Positions 35,396-45,818 of a DNA stretch of 64,000 nucleotides are shown here, piece after piece. The notes under the pieces were generated by a model. It searched no databases, had not been told where the DNA came from, and saw only the letters and a list, made by a program, of their open reading frames with translations. Position numbers and translations under genes: made by a program. Location of the stretch: the NCBI GenBank assembly GCA_936450465.1, contig OW388289.1, positions 74,822,593-74,886,592 on the forward strand, given 5' to 3'. Source of the stretch: Gibbula magus (lineage: Eukaryota > Mollusca > Gastropoda > Trochida > Trochidae). Position 1 is the first letter of the stretch; the number at the start of each line of letters is the position of its first letter.

Positions 35396-38300
35396 ATGTA
35401 TGTGAATTGTGTATGGTACTTTCAATAGGATATGTATGTTACATTCAATAGGTTGTGTATGGTACTTTCAATAGGATGTGTATGGTACTCTCGATAGATT
35501 GTGTATGGTACTTTCAATATGATGTGTATGGTTTTCTATATATATTGTGTACATTACTTTCAATAGGATGTATTTGGTTTTCTCTGTAGATTGTGTATGG
35601 TACTTCCAATAGGATCTGTATGGATTTCTCTATATATTTTGTACAGTACTTTTAATAGGATGTATTTGGTTTTCTCTGGAGATTGTGTATGGTACTTTCA
35701 ATAGGATGTGTATGGTTTTCTCTATAGATTGTGTATGGTACTTTCAATAGGATGTGTATGGTTTTCTCTATAGATTGTGTATGGTACTTTCAATAGGATG
35801 TGTATGGTTTTATATATTGTGCATGGTACTTTCAATAGGATGTGTATGGTTTTCTCTATAGATTGTATATGGTACTTTCAATAGGATGTGTATGGTTTTC
35901 TCTATAGATTGTGAATGGTACTTTCAATAGGACGTGTATGGTACTCTCGATAGATTGTGTATGGTACTTTCAATAGGATCTGTATGGTTTTCTCTATATA
36001 TTGTGTACAGTACTTTCAATAGGATGTGTATGGTTTTCTCTATAGATTGTGTATGGTTCTTTCAATAGGATGTGTATGATACTCTCTATATATTGTGTAT
36101 GGTACTTCAATAGGATGTGTATGGTTTTCTCTATAGATTGTGAATGGTACTTTCAATAGATTGTATATGGTACTTCAAATATGATGTGTATGGTTTTCTC
36201 TATAGATTGTGTATGGTGCTTTCAATAGGATGTGTATGGTCTTCTCTGTAGATTGTGTATGGTACTTTCAATAGGATGTGTATGGTGCTCTCGATAGATT
36301 GTGTATAGTACTTTCAATAGGATCTGTATGGTTTTCTCTATATATTGTGTACAGTACTTTCAATAGGATGTATTTGGTTTTCTCTGTAGATTGTGTATGG
36401 TACTTTCAATAGGATGTGTATGGTACTCTCTATATATTGTGTATGGTACTTTCAATAGGATGTGTATGGTACTCTCTATAGATTGTGTATGGTACTTTCA
36501 ATAGGATGTGTATGGTTTTCTCTATATATTGTGTACAGTACTTTCAATAGGATGTATTTGGTTTTCTCTGTAGATTGTGTGTGGTACTTTCAATAGGATG
36601 TGTATGGTACTCTCTATATATTGTGTATGGTACTTTCAATAGGATGTGTATGGTACTCTCTATAGATTGTGTATGGTACTTTCAATAGGATGTGTATGGT
36701 GTTCTCTATAGATTGTGTATGGTACTTTCAATAGGATGTGTATGGTGCTCTCGATAGATTGTGTATAGTACTTTCAATAGGATCTGTATGGTTTTCTCTA
36801 TATATTGTGTACAGTACTTTCAATAGGATGTATTTGGTTTTCTCTGTAGATTGTGTATGGTACTTTCAATAGGATGTGTATGGTTTTCTCTATAGATTGT
36901 GTATGGTACTTTCAATAGGATGTGTATGGTGTTCTCTATAGTTTGTGTATGGTACTTTCAATAGGATGTGTATGGTACTCTCGATAGATTGTGTATGGTA
37001 CTTTCAATAGAATCTGTATGGTTTTCTCTATATATTGTGTACAGTACTTTCAATAGGATGTGTATGGTTTTCTCTATAGATTGTGTATGGTTCTTTCAAT
37101 AGGATGTGTATGATACTCTCTATATATTGTGTATGGTACTTCAATAGGATGTGTATGGTTTTCTCTATAGATTGTGAATGGTACTTTCAATAGATTGTAT
37201 ATGGTACTTCAAATATGATGTGTATGGTTTTCTCTATAGATTGTGTATGGTGCTTTCAATAGGATGTGTATTGTGCTCTCGATAGATTGTGTATAGTACT
37301 TTCAATAGGATCTGTATGGTTTTCTCTATATATTGTGTACAGTACTTTCAATAGGATGTATTTGGTTTTCTCTGTAGATTGTGTATGGTACTTTCAATAG
37401 GATGTGTATGGTTTTCTCTGTAGATTGTGTATGGTACTTTCAATAGGATGTGTATGGTTTTCTCTATATATTGTGTATGGTACTTTCAATAGGATGTGTA
37501 TGGTTTTCTCTGTAGATTGTGTATGGTACTTTCAATAGGATGTGTATGGTTTTCTCTATATATTGTGTATGGTACTTTCAATAGGATGTGTATGGTTTTC
37601 TCTATGTATTGTGTATGGTACTTTCAATAGGATGTGTATGGTTTTCTCAATGTATTGTGTATGGTACTGTCAATAGGACGTGTATGGTGTTCTCTATAGT
37701 TTGTGTATGGTACTTTCAATAGGATGTGTATGGTTTTCTCTATATATTGTGTGTGGTACTTTCAATAGGATGTGTATGGTTTTCTCTGTAGATTGTGTAT
37801 GGTACTTTCAATAGGATGTGTATGGTTTTCTCTATATATTGTGTATGGTACTTCAATAGGATGTGTATGGTTTTCTCAATGTATTGTGTATGGTACTTTC
37901 AATAGGATGTGTATGGTTTTCTCTAAAGATTGTGTATGGTACTTTCAATAGGATGTGTATGGTTTTCTCTATATATTGTGTATGGTACTTTCAATAGGAT
38001 GTGTATGGTTTTCTCTATGTATTGTGTATGGTACTTTCAATAGGATGTGTATGGTACTCTCTATAGATTGTGTATGGTACTTTCAATAGGATGTGTATGG
38101 TTTTCTCTATGTATTGTGTATGGTACTTTCAATAGGATGTGTATGGTTTTCTCTATAGATTGTGTATGGTACTTTCAATAGGATGTGTATGGTTTTCTCT
38201 ATAGATTATGTATGGTACTTTCAATAGGATGTGTATGGTTTTCTCTATAGATTGTGTATGGTACTTTCAATAGGATGTGTATGATTTTCTCTATGTATTG

Positions 38301-40586
38301 TGTATGGTACTTTCAATAGGATGTGTATGGTTTTCTCTTTAGATTGTGTATTGTACTTTCAATAGGATGTGTATGGTTTTCTCTTTAGATTGTGTATGGT
38401 ACTTTCAATAGGATGTGTATGGTTTTCTCTATAGTTTGTGTATGGTACTTTCAATAGGATGTGTATGGTACTCTCTATAGATTATGTATGGTACTTTCAA
38501 TAGATTGTATATGGTACTTCAAATATGATGTTTATGGTTACTCTATAGATTGTGTATGGTACTTTCAATAGGATGTGTATGGTACTCTCTATAGATTGTG
38601 TATGGTACTTTCAATAGATTGTATATGGTACTTCAAATATGATGTTTATGGTTTTCTCTATAGATTGTGTATGGTACTTTCAAACGGATGTGTATGGTAC
38701 TCTCTATAGATTGTGTATGGTACTTTCAATAGATTGTATATGGTACTTCAAATATGATGTTTATGGTTTTCTCTATAGATTGTGTATGGTACTTTCAATA
38801 GGATGTGTATGGTTTTCTCTATAGATTGTGTATGGTACTTTCAATAGATTGTATATGGTACTTCAAATATGATGTGTATGGTTTTCTCTATAGGATGTGT
38901 ATGGTGCTTTCAATAGGATGTGTATAGTTTTCTCTATAGATTGTGTATGGTACTTTCAATAGGATGTGTATGGTTCTCTCTATATATTGTGTATGGTACT
39001 TTCAATAGATTGTATATGGTACTTCAAATATGATGTGTATGGTTTTCTCTATAGATTGTGTATGGTGCTTTCAATAGGATGTGTATGGTTTTCTCTGTAG
39101 ATTGTGTATGGTACTTTTAATAGGATGTGTATGGTTTTCTCTATAGATTGTGTTTGGTACTTTCAATAGGATGTGTATGGTACTCTCTATATATTGTGTA
39201 CAGTACTTTCAATAGGATGTGTATGGTTTTCTCTGTAGATTGTGTACAGTACTTTCAATAGGATGTGTATGGTACTCTCTATATATTGTGTATGGTACTT
39301 TCAATATTATGTGTATCGTACTCTCTATAGATTGTGTATGGTACCGTCAATAGGACGTCAATTGTTTCTCTTTATATTGTGTATGGTACTTCAATAGGAT
39401 GTGTATGGTACTCTCTATAGATTGTGTATGGTACTTTCAATAGGATGTGTATGGTTTTCTCTATAGATTGTGTATGGTACTTTAAATAGGATGTGTATGG
39501 TTTTCTCTATATATTGTGTATGGTACTTTCAATAGGATGTGTATGGTACTCTCTATATATTGTGTACAGTACTTTCAATAGGATGTGTATGGTTTTCTCT
39601 GTAGATTGTGTACAGTACTTTCAATAGGATGTGTATGGTACTCTCTATATATTATGTATGGTACTTTCAATAGGATGTGTATGGTACTCTCTATAGATTG
39701 TGTATGGTACTTTCAATAGGATGTGTATGGTTTTCTCTATAGATCGTGTATGGTACTTTCAAAAGGATCTGTATGGTTTTCTCTATATTGTATGTATGGT
39801 ACTTTCAAAAGGATGTGTATGGTTTTCTCTATAGATTGTGTATGGTACTTTCAATAGGATGTGTATGGTTTTCTCTATATTGTATGTATGGTACTTTCAA
39901 TAGGATGTGTATGGTTTTCTCTATATATTGTGTATGGTACTTTCAAAAGGATCTGTATGGTTTTCTCTATATTGTATGTATGGTACTTTCAAAAGGATGT
40001 GTATGGTTTTCTCTATAGATTGTGTATGGTACTTTCAATAGGATGTGTATGGTTTTCTCTATATTGTATGTATGGTACTTTCAAAAGGATGTGTATGGTT
40101 TTCTCTATAGATTGTGTATGGTACTTTCAAAAGGATCTGTATGGTTTTCTCTATATTGTATGTATGGTACTTTCAAAAGGATGTGTATGGTTTTCTCTAT
40201 AGATTGTGTATGGTACTTTCAATAGGATGTGTATGGTTTTCTCTATAGATTGTGTATAGTACTTTCAAAAGGATGTGTATGGTTTTCTCTATAGATTGTG
40301 TATGGTACTTTCAATAGGATGTGTATGGTACTCTCTATATATTATGTATGGTACTTTCAAAAGGATGTGTATGGTGTTCTCTATAGTTTGTGTATGGTAC
40401 TTTCAAAGGGATGTGTATGGTTTTCTTCATAGATTGTGTATGGTACTTTCAGTAGGATGTGTATGGTTTTCTCTATAGATTGTGTATGGCACTTTCAACA
40501 GGATGTGTATGGTACTTTCAGTAGGATGTGTATGGTACTTTCAATAGGATGTGTATGGTACTTTCAATAGGATATGTATGGTACTA
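35396..40586. repeat. 5.2-kb satellite of 46-bp dimers (two 23-bp monomers)
   Basis: The repeat unit is TGTGTATGGTACTTTCAATAGGA followed by TGTGTATGGTTTTCTCTATAGAT, read in 23-base halves that are clearly related (TGTGTATGG, then six variable bases, then TAG or CAATAG). There are about 113 dimers. Variant monomers recur in blocks: the GGTGCTCTCGATAG variant is at 36284, 36744 (exactly 10 dimers later) and about 37272. A block with TGAATGGTAC, TATATGGTACTTCAAATATGA is at about 36141 and 37175. Near the right end the array reverts to single monomers (40495-40580) and decays. Long open frames (MYGTFKR..., CMVFSI...) are an artefact of an array with few stop words. Confidence 0.95.
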
Positions 40587-41089
40587 TCTATATGCTCTTT
40601 AGTGATCTTATATAGGCTTTATATCATGCTCTATATAAATACCCTATTATAATTAATTACACTATGTATAAGGTTGTTCGTTTTACTCTTTATCAATGAT
40701 TGCACGTTTAATCTACTTTTCATACAGATAGTTACTCCTTTTCGCTGTGTATGTTTCGGGCTTTTTTGAGGGATCTTTCTATAGGCTTTGTATGGAACTT
40801 TCTATCGGTTTTGTATCATTCTGTTTCTAAGCTGTGTTATTTTATATGGCACTCATTGCAGCTTATATTCTAAATAAACACACTTCAATAATAAACATCT
40901 TCAACAAAGCCTACAGGCCATTGTATATCCACCACTCAAGTACTTACTCCCCTCGTGTTTGTATTGCAAAATCTCATGTATACCATTCTCATGCTTTACC
41001 CCTCTCATGTTTGTATTACAAATCCCCATTGTATACCATTCTCATGCATGTTAATCTCTCTGATTGAGTTTCCTCACCATTGTTTTGGT
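40587..41089. other. Decayed satellite edge and spacer
   Basis: TTTCTATAGGCTTTGTATGGAA at about 40777 is a degenerate satellite monomer. The rest contains two related pieces (CTCATGTATACCATTCTCATGC near 40973 and TTGTATACCATTCTCATGC near 41031). No gene seen. Confidence 0.45.
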
Positions 41090-41270
41090 TGCTATATAAA
41101 TGTATCATGTTTTGTTATTTCCTTACATTCCACCTGATGAAGGAGTGAGTATGTTCTCCGAAACGTTGTGCATTTTCACATTAAAGAAGTTGTTATCTAG
41201 AAAAATCGTCCTGTTCTTATGTATACCACTTCTAAATGCCCTCCAAAGACCTAATAAATATACATTTACA
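41090..41270 (+). mobile_element. Penelope-like retroelement 3' module with hammerhead-like core
   Basis: A TATA-like start (GCTATATAAATG at 41091) is followed by CACCTGATGAAGGAG, a loop, CTCCGAAACGTTGTGC, then ATTAAAGAAGTTGTTATC. The order CTGATGA, stem GGAG/CTCC (41142-41145 with 41156-41159), GAAAC is that of a hammerhead ribozyme core, and hammerheads are known in Penelope-like element ends. The expected UH cleavage site with stems I and III is not evident, and the first stem II pair is A-C. A related module is in the foldback at 57014-57145. Confidence 0.4.
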
Positions 41271-41529
41271 ACAAATCAAAGGAAACGACTTTCAGCAAAT
41301 CGGTTTATTATCACATTGTAACAGCGAAGCAGAATGTATTGACATTTATTTCTCAATCTTACCAACTACTAATGGAACATTTGTTTTACCAGAACCCAAT
41401 AAAAATGATATTTATGGAAACGAAACCTTTCAAAGAAATTATATATTATTGGATATATCAATATCTACATGGAATTTCACCTTTAACACAGGAATAGCAA
41501 CAGCAATAATAGTTTTGCATTCCATTTAA
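41236..41529 (+). CDS. Unassigned 97-codon open frame
   Basis: Begins MPSKDLINIHLQQIKG at an ATG directly downstream of the Penelope-like module and ends with a hydrophobic tail (GIATAIIVLHSI). It contains three N-glycosylation sequons (NGT, NET, NFT). I recognise no family. It may be a retroelement remnant, a host exon or a chance frame; nothing but its length supports it. Confidence 0.15.
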   Translation: MPSKDLINIHLQQIKGNDFQQIGLLSHCNSEAECIDIYFSILPTTNGTFVLPEPNKNDIYGNETFQRNYILLDISISTWNFTFNTGIATAIIVLHSI

Positions 41530-42190
41530 CGTTCAAATAGCTTCATCTTATGTCTTGTCTCTAAACTGAGATAGTTTTCAAAACGGGTTGAAGTATTATC
41601 TAATGTGCTCTTATTTCCAGCTATTACCCATAACAAGAATAGCTGCACATGGGCTTTCTGGCGTCATTTGAAATCGCCATGCTTCAGAGAATGTGTGCAC
41701 ATCAAATTAGAATAGATACGAAAACCAAATTTACCCAACATGACCGCCACGTTGTTATATACATTGTCTATAAATTAAAGAAATATAATCTCTTAATATC
41801 AAGCTGTATAGTAGTTGAAGTTAACCGAAGCTCACACTGTAATTATTTGTATTACACAGTATAAGTTTTGCTTCAGCACATGAGTGTACTTCCTTCGTTT
41901 GTACCGATATGAAGGTGATCTACTTCTCTGAAACCACCTCATGTCGAGAGATCATCTCGTCTAATATATTTTGGATAAACATAACACTAATAAGTAATTA
42001 TAAATTATACGACGTTTAATCCCAGAAGAAAAGACGGAAAACATATGTTTACAATCTGACTACAATTTGTAACATATCGTAAAGATATCGAAAGTAGAAC
42101 ATTAATGAATAATGTTCATAAGCTCGTCTTGAGTGCACGTGTCATTGATGATTGAACCAGGCTTCTTTGTAAATGCTACTGACTTGTTGG
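41530..42190. other. Gene-free AT-rich stretch
   Basis: Nothing recognised. Confidence 0.45.
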
Positions 42191-42574
42191 TCATAATGTT
42201 TCGCCCGTGGCATGATTGAATAATTGAAATACCAAAATAAACAAGAGTGTGGTAAATGCGTTTATAACATAGCTATGTACGTTGGCTGCCTCGGGAGCTG
42301 CTCCATCAAGCCAATAGCTTCCTATATTATATTTCTCTATAATCACTAAGTACAACCCACCTAACTCAATATTCTCAGTCATGTGCACTACAGTCACGAA
42401 GTTCACACTTTCACACAGTTGGTCCGAAAAATTTATATTACATGAACTAACGTATTCATCATCATAACAGTTACTTATATTTGCAATAAACACCAATAAA
42501 GGATAATTATAAAATACATTCATAAAATAAAGGAATATCACTAGTTTCTTTTCGCAATGGAAAAATTGTTTCAT
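42191..42574 (-). CDS. Hypothetical protein with hydrophobic ends, possibly GPI-anchored
   Basis: One 127-codon open frame from a true ATG. An N-terminal hydrophobic stretch (about residues 10-31) could be a signal peptide. Residues 35-55 hold three cysteines (SNCYDDEYVSSCNINFSDQLC) and a sequon (NFS). Near the C end, LDGAAPEAA is followed by a roughly 18-residue hydrophobic segment (FTTLLFILVFQLF), the arrangement of a GPI-anchor signal. The last residues NHATGETL are more polar than usual for one. It is 0.4 kb downstream of the cystine-knot exon on the same strand. I recognise no family; it could also be a terminal exon with an acceptor near 42470. Unproven. Confidence 0.25.
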   Translation of the reverse strand: MKQFFHCEKKLVIFLYFMNVFYNYPLLVFIANISNCYDDEYVSSCNINFSDQLCESVNFVTVVHMTENIELGGLYLVIIEKYNIGSYWLDGAAPEAANVHSYVINAFTTLLFILVFQLFNHATGETL

Positions 42575-43008
42575 GGTAAATGTGATTCTGAGTTAGCGGT
42601 AACTATTCAGAAACAGGACATAAGTGCATACACAGGACATACACATTTATTTTTCACATGCCTATGATGTTAAATTAAACCATGAAGAATGCACAACATT
42701 AAACCACATGTTCATTTTGCATCAGCACCGTTACTTGATTAAGATGTGTTATAGAGTAATGCTTCAAGCATCCATTTTCACAAAACTAAAGCTACATACA
42801 TTCCGCACACATATACCAACAAACGTTCATCAATTCGCCCAATAACTGGCTAATTACAGACACTCTGTAAAATATGTCTTCTTTATATGAAAATACATCT
42901 TAAACAAAAAATAATTTAAGCTCCATTGCAGGATAAAATATATATGTTATATATGCATACTGGAAATTGTATTTAAATATGAGCCCATCTATATGAAGAT
43001 TTGGGTGT

Positions 43009-43431
43009 TCATCTAGTGCACATGCAGCCGACTTGAACCATAGTGTTAGTGAACTTCCAGTCCGACCTAATAGCTGAAGGCACACGGTGATCATTGCAGT
43101 ACTCCTGCTCGCATCTTGTAAGAATCAGAGCGCTATAACTCACTGTGGTGCAGTTATAATGGTCATACCAGCACGTGGAGGAAAGACATTCGATTTCCCG
43201 TATTCTACTGGGGTAGAAGTTCTCTCCAAGGTTTTTCCACCGTCCGACCTGAGCACAGGTCCACGCAGCATCATGGTGGGAACTTTTCTTCGCCACAACC
43301 TGGAAGTCTTCTTCGTTGAATAAGTCACCTAAGTTAACCGACGGGTGTTCCTTCTGATTGCTGTGTCCATCCGTGATATTGAAGGGGATGGCAACTGCAC
43401 CGATCACAATAACAGCTGCGCACACCAGTAT
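43009..43431 (-). CDS. Secreted cystine-knot factor (trunk/PTTH-like), exon 2
   Basis: Exon of 140 codons plus stop TGA, beginning after a strong acceptor (CTTTCGTTTTCAG), phase 0. It opens with the hydrophobic core of a signal peptide (ILVCAAVIVIGAVA) and a likely cleavage before IPFNITDG. The C-terminal 85 residues hold eight cysteines: WTC, then NFYPSRIREIEC, SSTCW, YNCT, ILTRC, EYC, and VQVGCMC. The YP..IRE..C...CW and R.DWKF....V.VGC.C blocks fit trunk/PTTH-like cystine-knot ligands, which signal through Torso-type receptor kinases. An IL-17-like assignment is the main alternative (YP..I.E..C and VGC.C also occur there). Sequons at NIT and NCT. A possible minus-strand polyadenylation signal AATAAA is at 42646-42651. 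Confidence 0.75.
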   Translation of the reverse strand: MLVCAAVIVIGAVAIPFNITDGHSNQKEHPSVNLGDLFNEEDFQVVAKKSSHHDAAWTCAQVGRWKNLGENFYPSRIREIECLSSTCWYDHYNCTTVSYSALILTRCEQEYCNDHRVPSAIRSDWKFTNTMVQVGCMCTR

Positions 43432-43479
43432 CTGAAAACGAAAGGTATATTTACAGCTGCATACCGAAAGTTTGTTCAC

Positions 43480-44222
43480 CTACATGTAACTATGTTAGCG
43501 CAAATATCATGTACATTGACATTCATTGTAACGTATATGAAACTGCGTCACATACAATGACAATGAATCATCATGTATCAATGAGTACAATAATTCTTAA
43601 ACGTATCCTGGGATCGTCACTTCAGTGATGCATGTTTATGATTTTAAAAAAAAATCGAATAAAGATTTTTATATAGACTAAATGAAAACACTTTCATCAC
43701 AGATGCATTGAATCGTTAAAAGGTTATTCCCTTCATATTTCCTATCCTAACATCTGTTCTACTATAAGGACTTTTTGGTCTTGAAAGGAAGTGTCCTGAT
43801 TGGTTGCATTTGAATCAAGTTGTGCAATCAGCGACGCCGTTGTGACATTTGACATTTGTCAATCACACGTCTTACTGCTATTTTTGGAAAAAGACACATT
43901 TTATGTGTTTCCTCGAAATACGCTATTTGATTTTGTGAAAACAGTTGATCATAAACATGCTGATAAATAAATATGAAGACCAAATCAGAGACAACATAAA
44001 CGAAAAACGAAAAATTGTGTATTATTAACATCAGACATATTTAAAGGAGATATGCTAATTAGCAAGACCCTTTAGGGTCAAATGCTTAGATCTTTGAATT
44101 TGAAGTCAATCGGTCGACTAATCCTATGAAAACTGTGTTTTCATTGGATAAGAAACAGGGTTACAGTATGAGGTACCACTTTTCCCCGATGGGGCATTTT
44201 GCTGGAACCGAGATATATAGAG
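43480..44222. other. Intron of the cystine-knot gene, AT-rich
   Basis: No exon seen. Its first 40 bases share the motif also found at 31430. Confidence 0.4.
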
Positions 44223-44364
44223 GTTATCATGAAAGTGTGTTTTGGGATGGTCAATATCCTGCATTAGGAATAAACATTGTATTTTGCGAGCCTTGGCGAG
44301 CTAAATACATTGTGTGTATTCCTAATGCAGGATATTTACCATCCCAAAACACACGAGCATGATA
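44223..44364. repeat. 142-bp foldback repeat
   Basis: Arms of about 55-60 bp: GTTATCATG...GTGTGTTTTGGGATGGT and its inverted partner ACCATCCCAAAACACAC...CATGATAAC, each with AATATCCTGCATTAGGAATA in its middle, around the centre GCGAGCCTTGGCGAGC. It lies in the long intron of the cystine-knot gene, upstream of exon 2. It accounts for the open frame at 44126-44362. Confidence 0.9.
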
Positions 44365-44639
44365 ACTTCTTTATCATACAATGTCATTCTTCATTCATTT
44401 TGTGCAAAACAGCATTACAACATTAATTTCAAAGTTGAACTTTACTGTAAATACGCGTATTGATATATGCAAATGAACTGCGTGCTATTCTCACAGTAAA
44501 ATGACACAAAATAACGCCTCCTAAATTATGCTTTCAGTGAAAGTAATTGTTATTTTTGGCATGATCTTAATTTTCAATGTTTTAATACGTTTTAAAATAC
44601 GTTTTTCAAATGAAAAATAATTAAGGTGAGGACAGCGAA

Positions 44640-44705
44640 TTCGAACTCGCGTCCTCTCGTGTAGTCATGAGTGTAGGGGAGTCCATCTTGAATCGGCGAG
44701 AGTTG
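44640..44705 (-). repeat. tRNA-like T-arm fragment
   Basis: On the minus strand GAGGACGCGAGTTCGAATTC GCTGTCCTC is a T-arm-like B box with an outer GAGGAC/GTCCTC stem. There is no convincing A box, so it is a SINE or pseudo-tRNA remnant. Confidence 0.35.
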
Positions 44706-45063
44706 CTTCCCTTCCGCCCGGTTGCAAATGGCGATGCACACATCACACGGAGAGCTAAACTATATGTTAGGCAGCGAATTCTAAAATCTCCTTTACAAAA
44801 GTCACATTATAGAACATGACGTTCGATAAATGCACATGTTACTCAAACTGTCTTTGTTACCTGTGAGTATTTATAAAGTGTTTACTCTGTAGTCTGTAGT
44901 TTTCGACTCGCGATGAACATTTTTTGGCACTGCTTGATCATAATAATTGTTTCCGTAATATGCATTGCACTATGTTTGTTTTGTCATTTCTCAAATTAAT
45001 GTAGATCTATATGAAATGAAGAATGAAATATGTTTATTTACATGAAGCTATTACACTATAATT

Positions 45064-45120
45064 AATAACCGTAACAGTTGTAGGCCTAATACTATTAGGC
45101 CTACAACTGTTACGGTTATT
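45064..45120. repeat. 57-bp perfect palindrome
   Basis: Arms of 28 bases (AATAACCGTAACAGTTGTAG GCCTAATA and exact inverse) are separated by a single C at 45092. No mismatch. It could extrude as a cruciform or mark the head-to-head junction of a transposon end. The right arm continues as ACAGGCGTTCGAAATGC, without a counterpart on the left. Confidence 0.97.
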
Positions 45121-45550
45121 ACAGGCGTTCGAAATGCTAATGCTTGTGACGTCATTTTCAAAAGAAGTTCCGTCACTTGACCTCTGTAATTTGCATCTTT
45201 ATCCGTATATGACCCCAACGGATACCGAAAATATCCGTTGCCTTTATCCTGCCGAGAACACCATCCATTGTATGATAAATGGCCTAATATAAAAGAGGTT
45301 AGGATCGAAAATATGAAGGGACTAATGTGGGAAGAGAATGACACTGATTGAGTATAAGAGGAAATATATGAAGTAATTTTGACTCAGTTGATATCTTACT
45401 GAATATTTCACAGAAGAACATAAAAACTGTAGTATTGAAAATATTGACCAGTTGACTTCAAAGAGTTGCTAAAACTGTAACTGTTAACTTTGAGGCACCA
45501 AATGAGATTATGTTATGGAACTCTCAACTGTCTTCCTAAAATACTATAAT

Positions 45551-45600
45551 GCAAAGATAGAGCCATGGGATCTGTAGCTCATCAGGGTTTATTTTTTTTC
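45551..45600 (+). repeat. Head of the 145-bp-core HINE-like element
   Basis: ATAGAGCCATGGGATCTG TAGCTCATCAGGGTTT is a near copy of the left end at 15852; the core does not follow. Confidence 0.6.
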
Positions 45601-45637
45601 CTGTTGAGTTGAAGACTGAATCAGATTGTTCTCTAAA

Positions 45638-45764
45638 TAATGTACAGAACTATTTTTATTGATACAGGAGTATTATTTGACAATTTGATAACACTTATTC
45701 ACGCTTTCGTGAGGTGACTTTATTTCAGTACGAAAAACGTGCTACAACGCCTTTAATGACAGAT
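45638..45764 (+). repeat. Dispersed repeat and donor of the sequence captured in the 26-bp array
   Basis: Matches 20312-20440. Its right part, 45711-45764 (GAGGTGACTTTATTTCAGTA...CCTTTAATGACAGAT), is repeated base for base inside the neighbouring 26-bp array at 46553-46606. Confidence 0.85.
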
Positions 45765-45818
45765 GGGCTATATCACTAACAATTTGTCCTAGTGAAATGT
45801 TCCAAGGTGATGCATGTG

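Noticed and set aside
38639..40478. Several overlapping 60-113-codon frames rich in VWYF/VYGF motifs
   Set aside because: They are translations of the 46-bp satellite; the unit length is not a multiple of three and all frames give similar low-complexity peptides.
44126..44362. 78-codon frame with FSPMGHFAGTEIYRGYHES
   Set aside because: Lies across the 142-bp foldback; no family resemblance.
45051..45344. 97-codon minus-strand frame with a hydrophobic end
   Set aside because: Its C-terminal part is the perfect palindrome and no family is recognisable.
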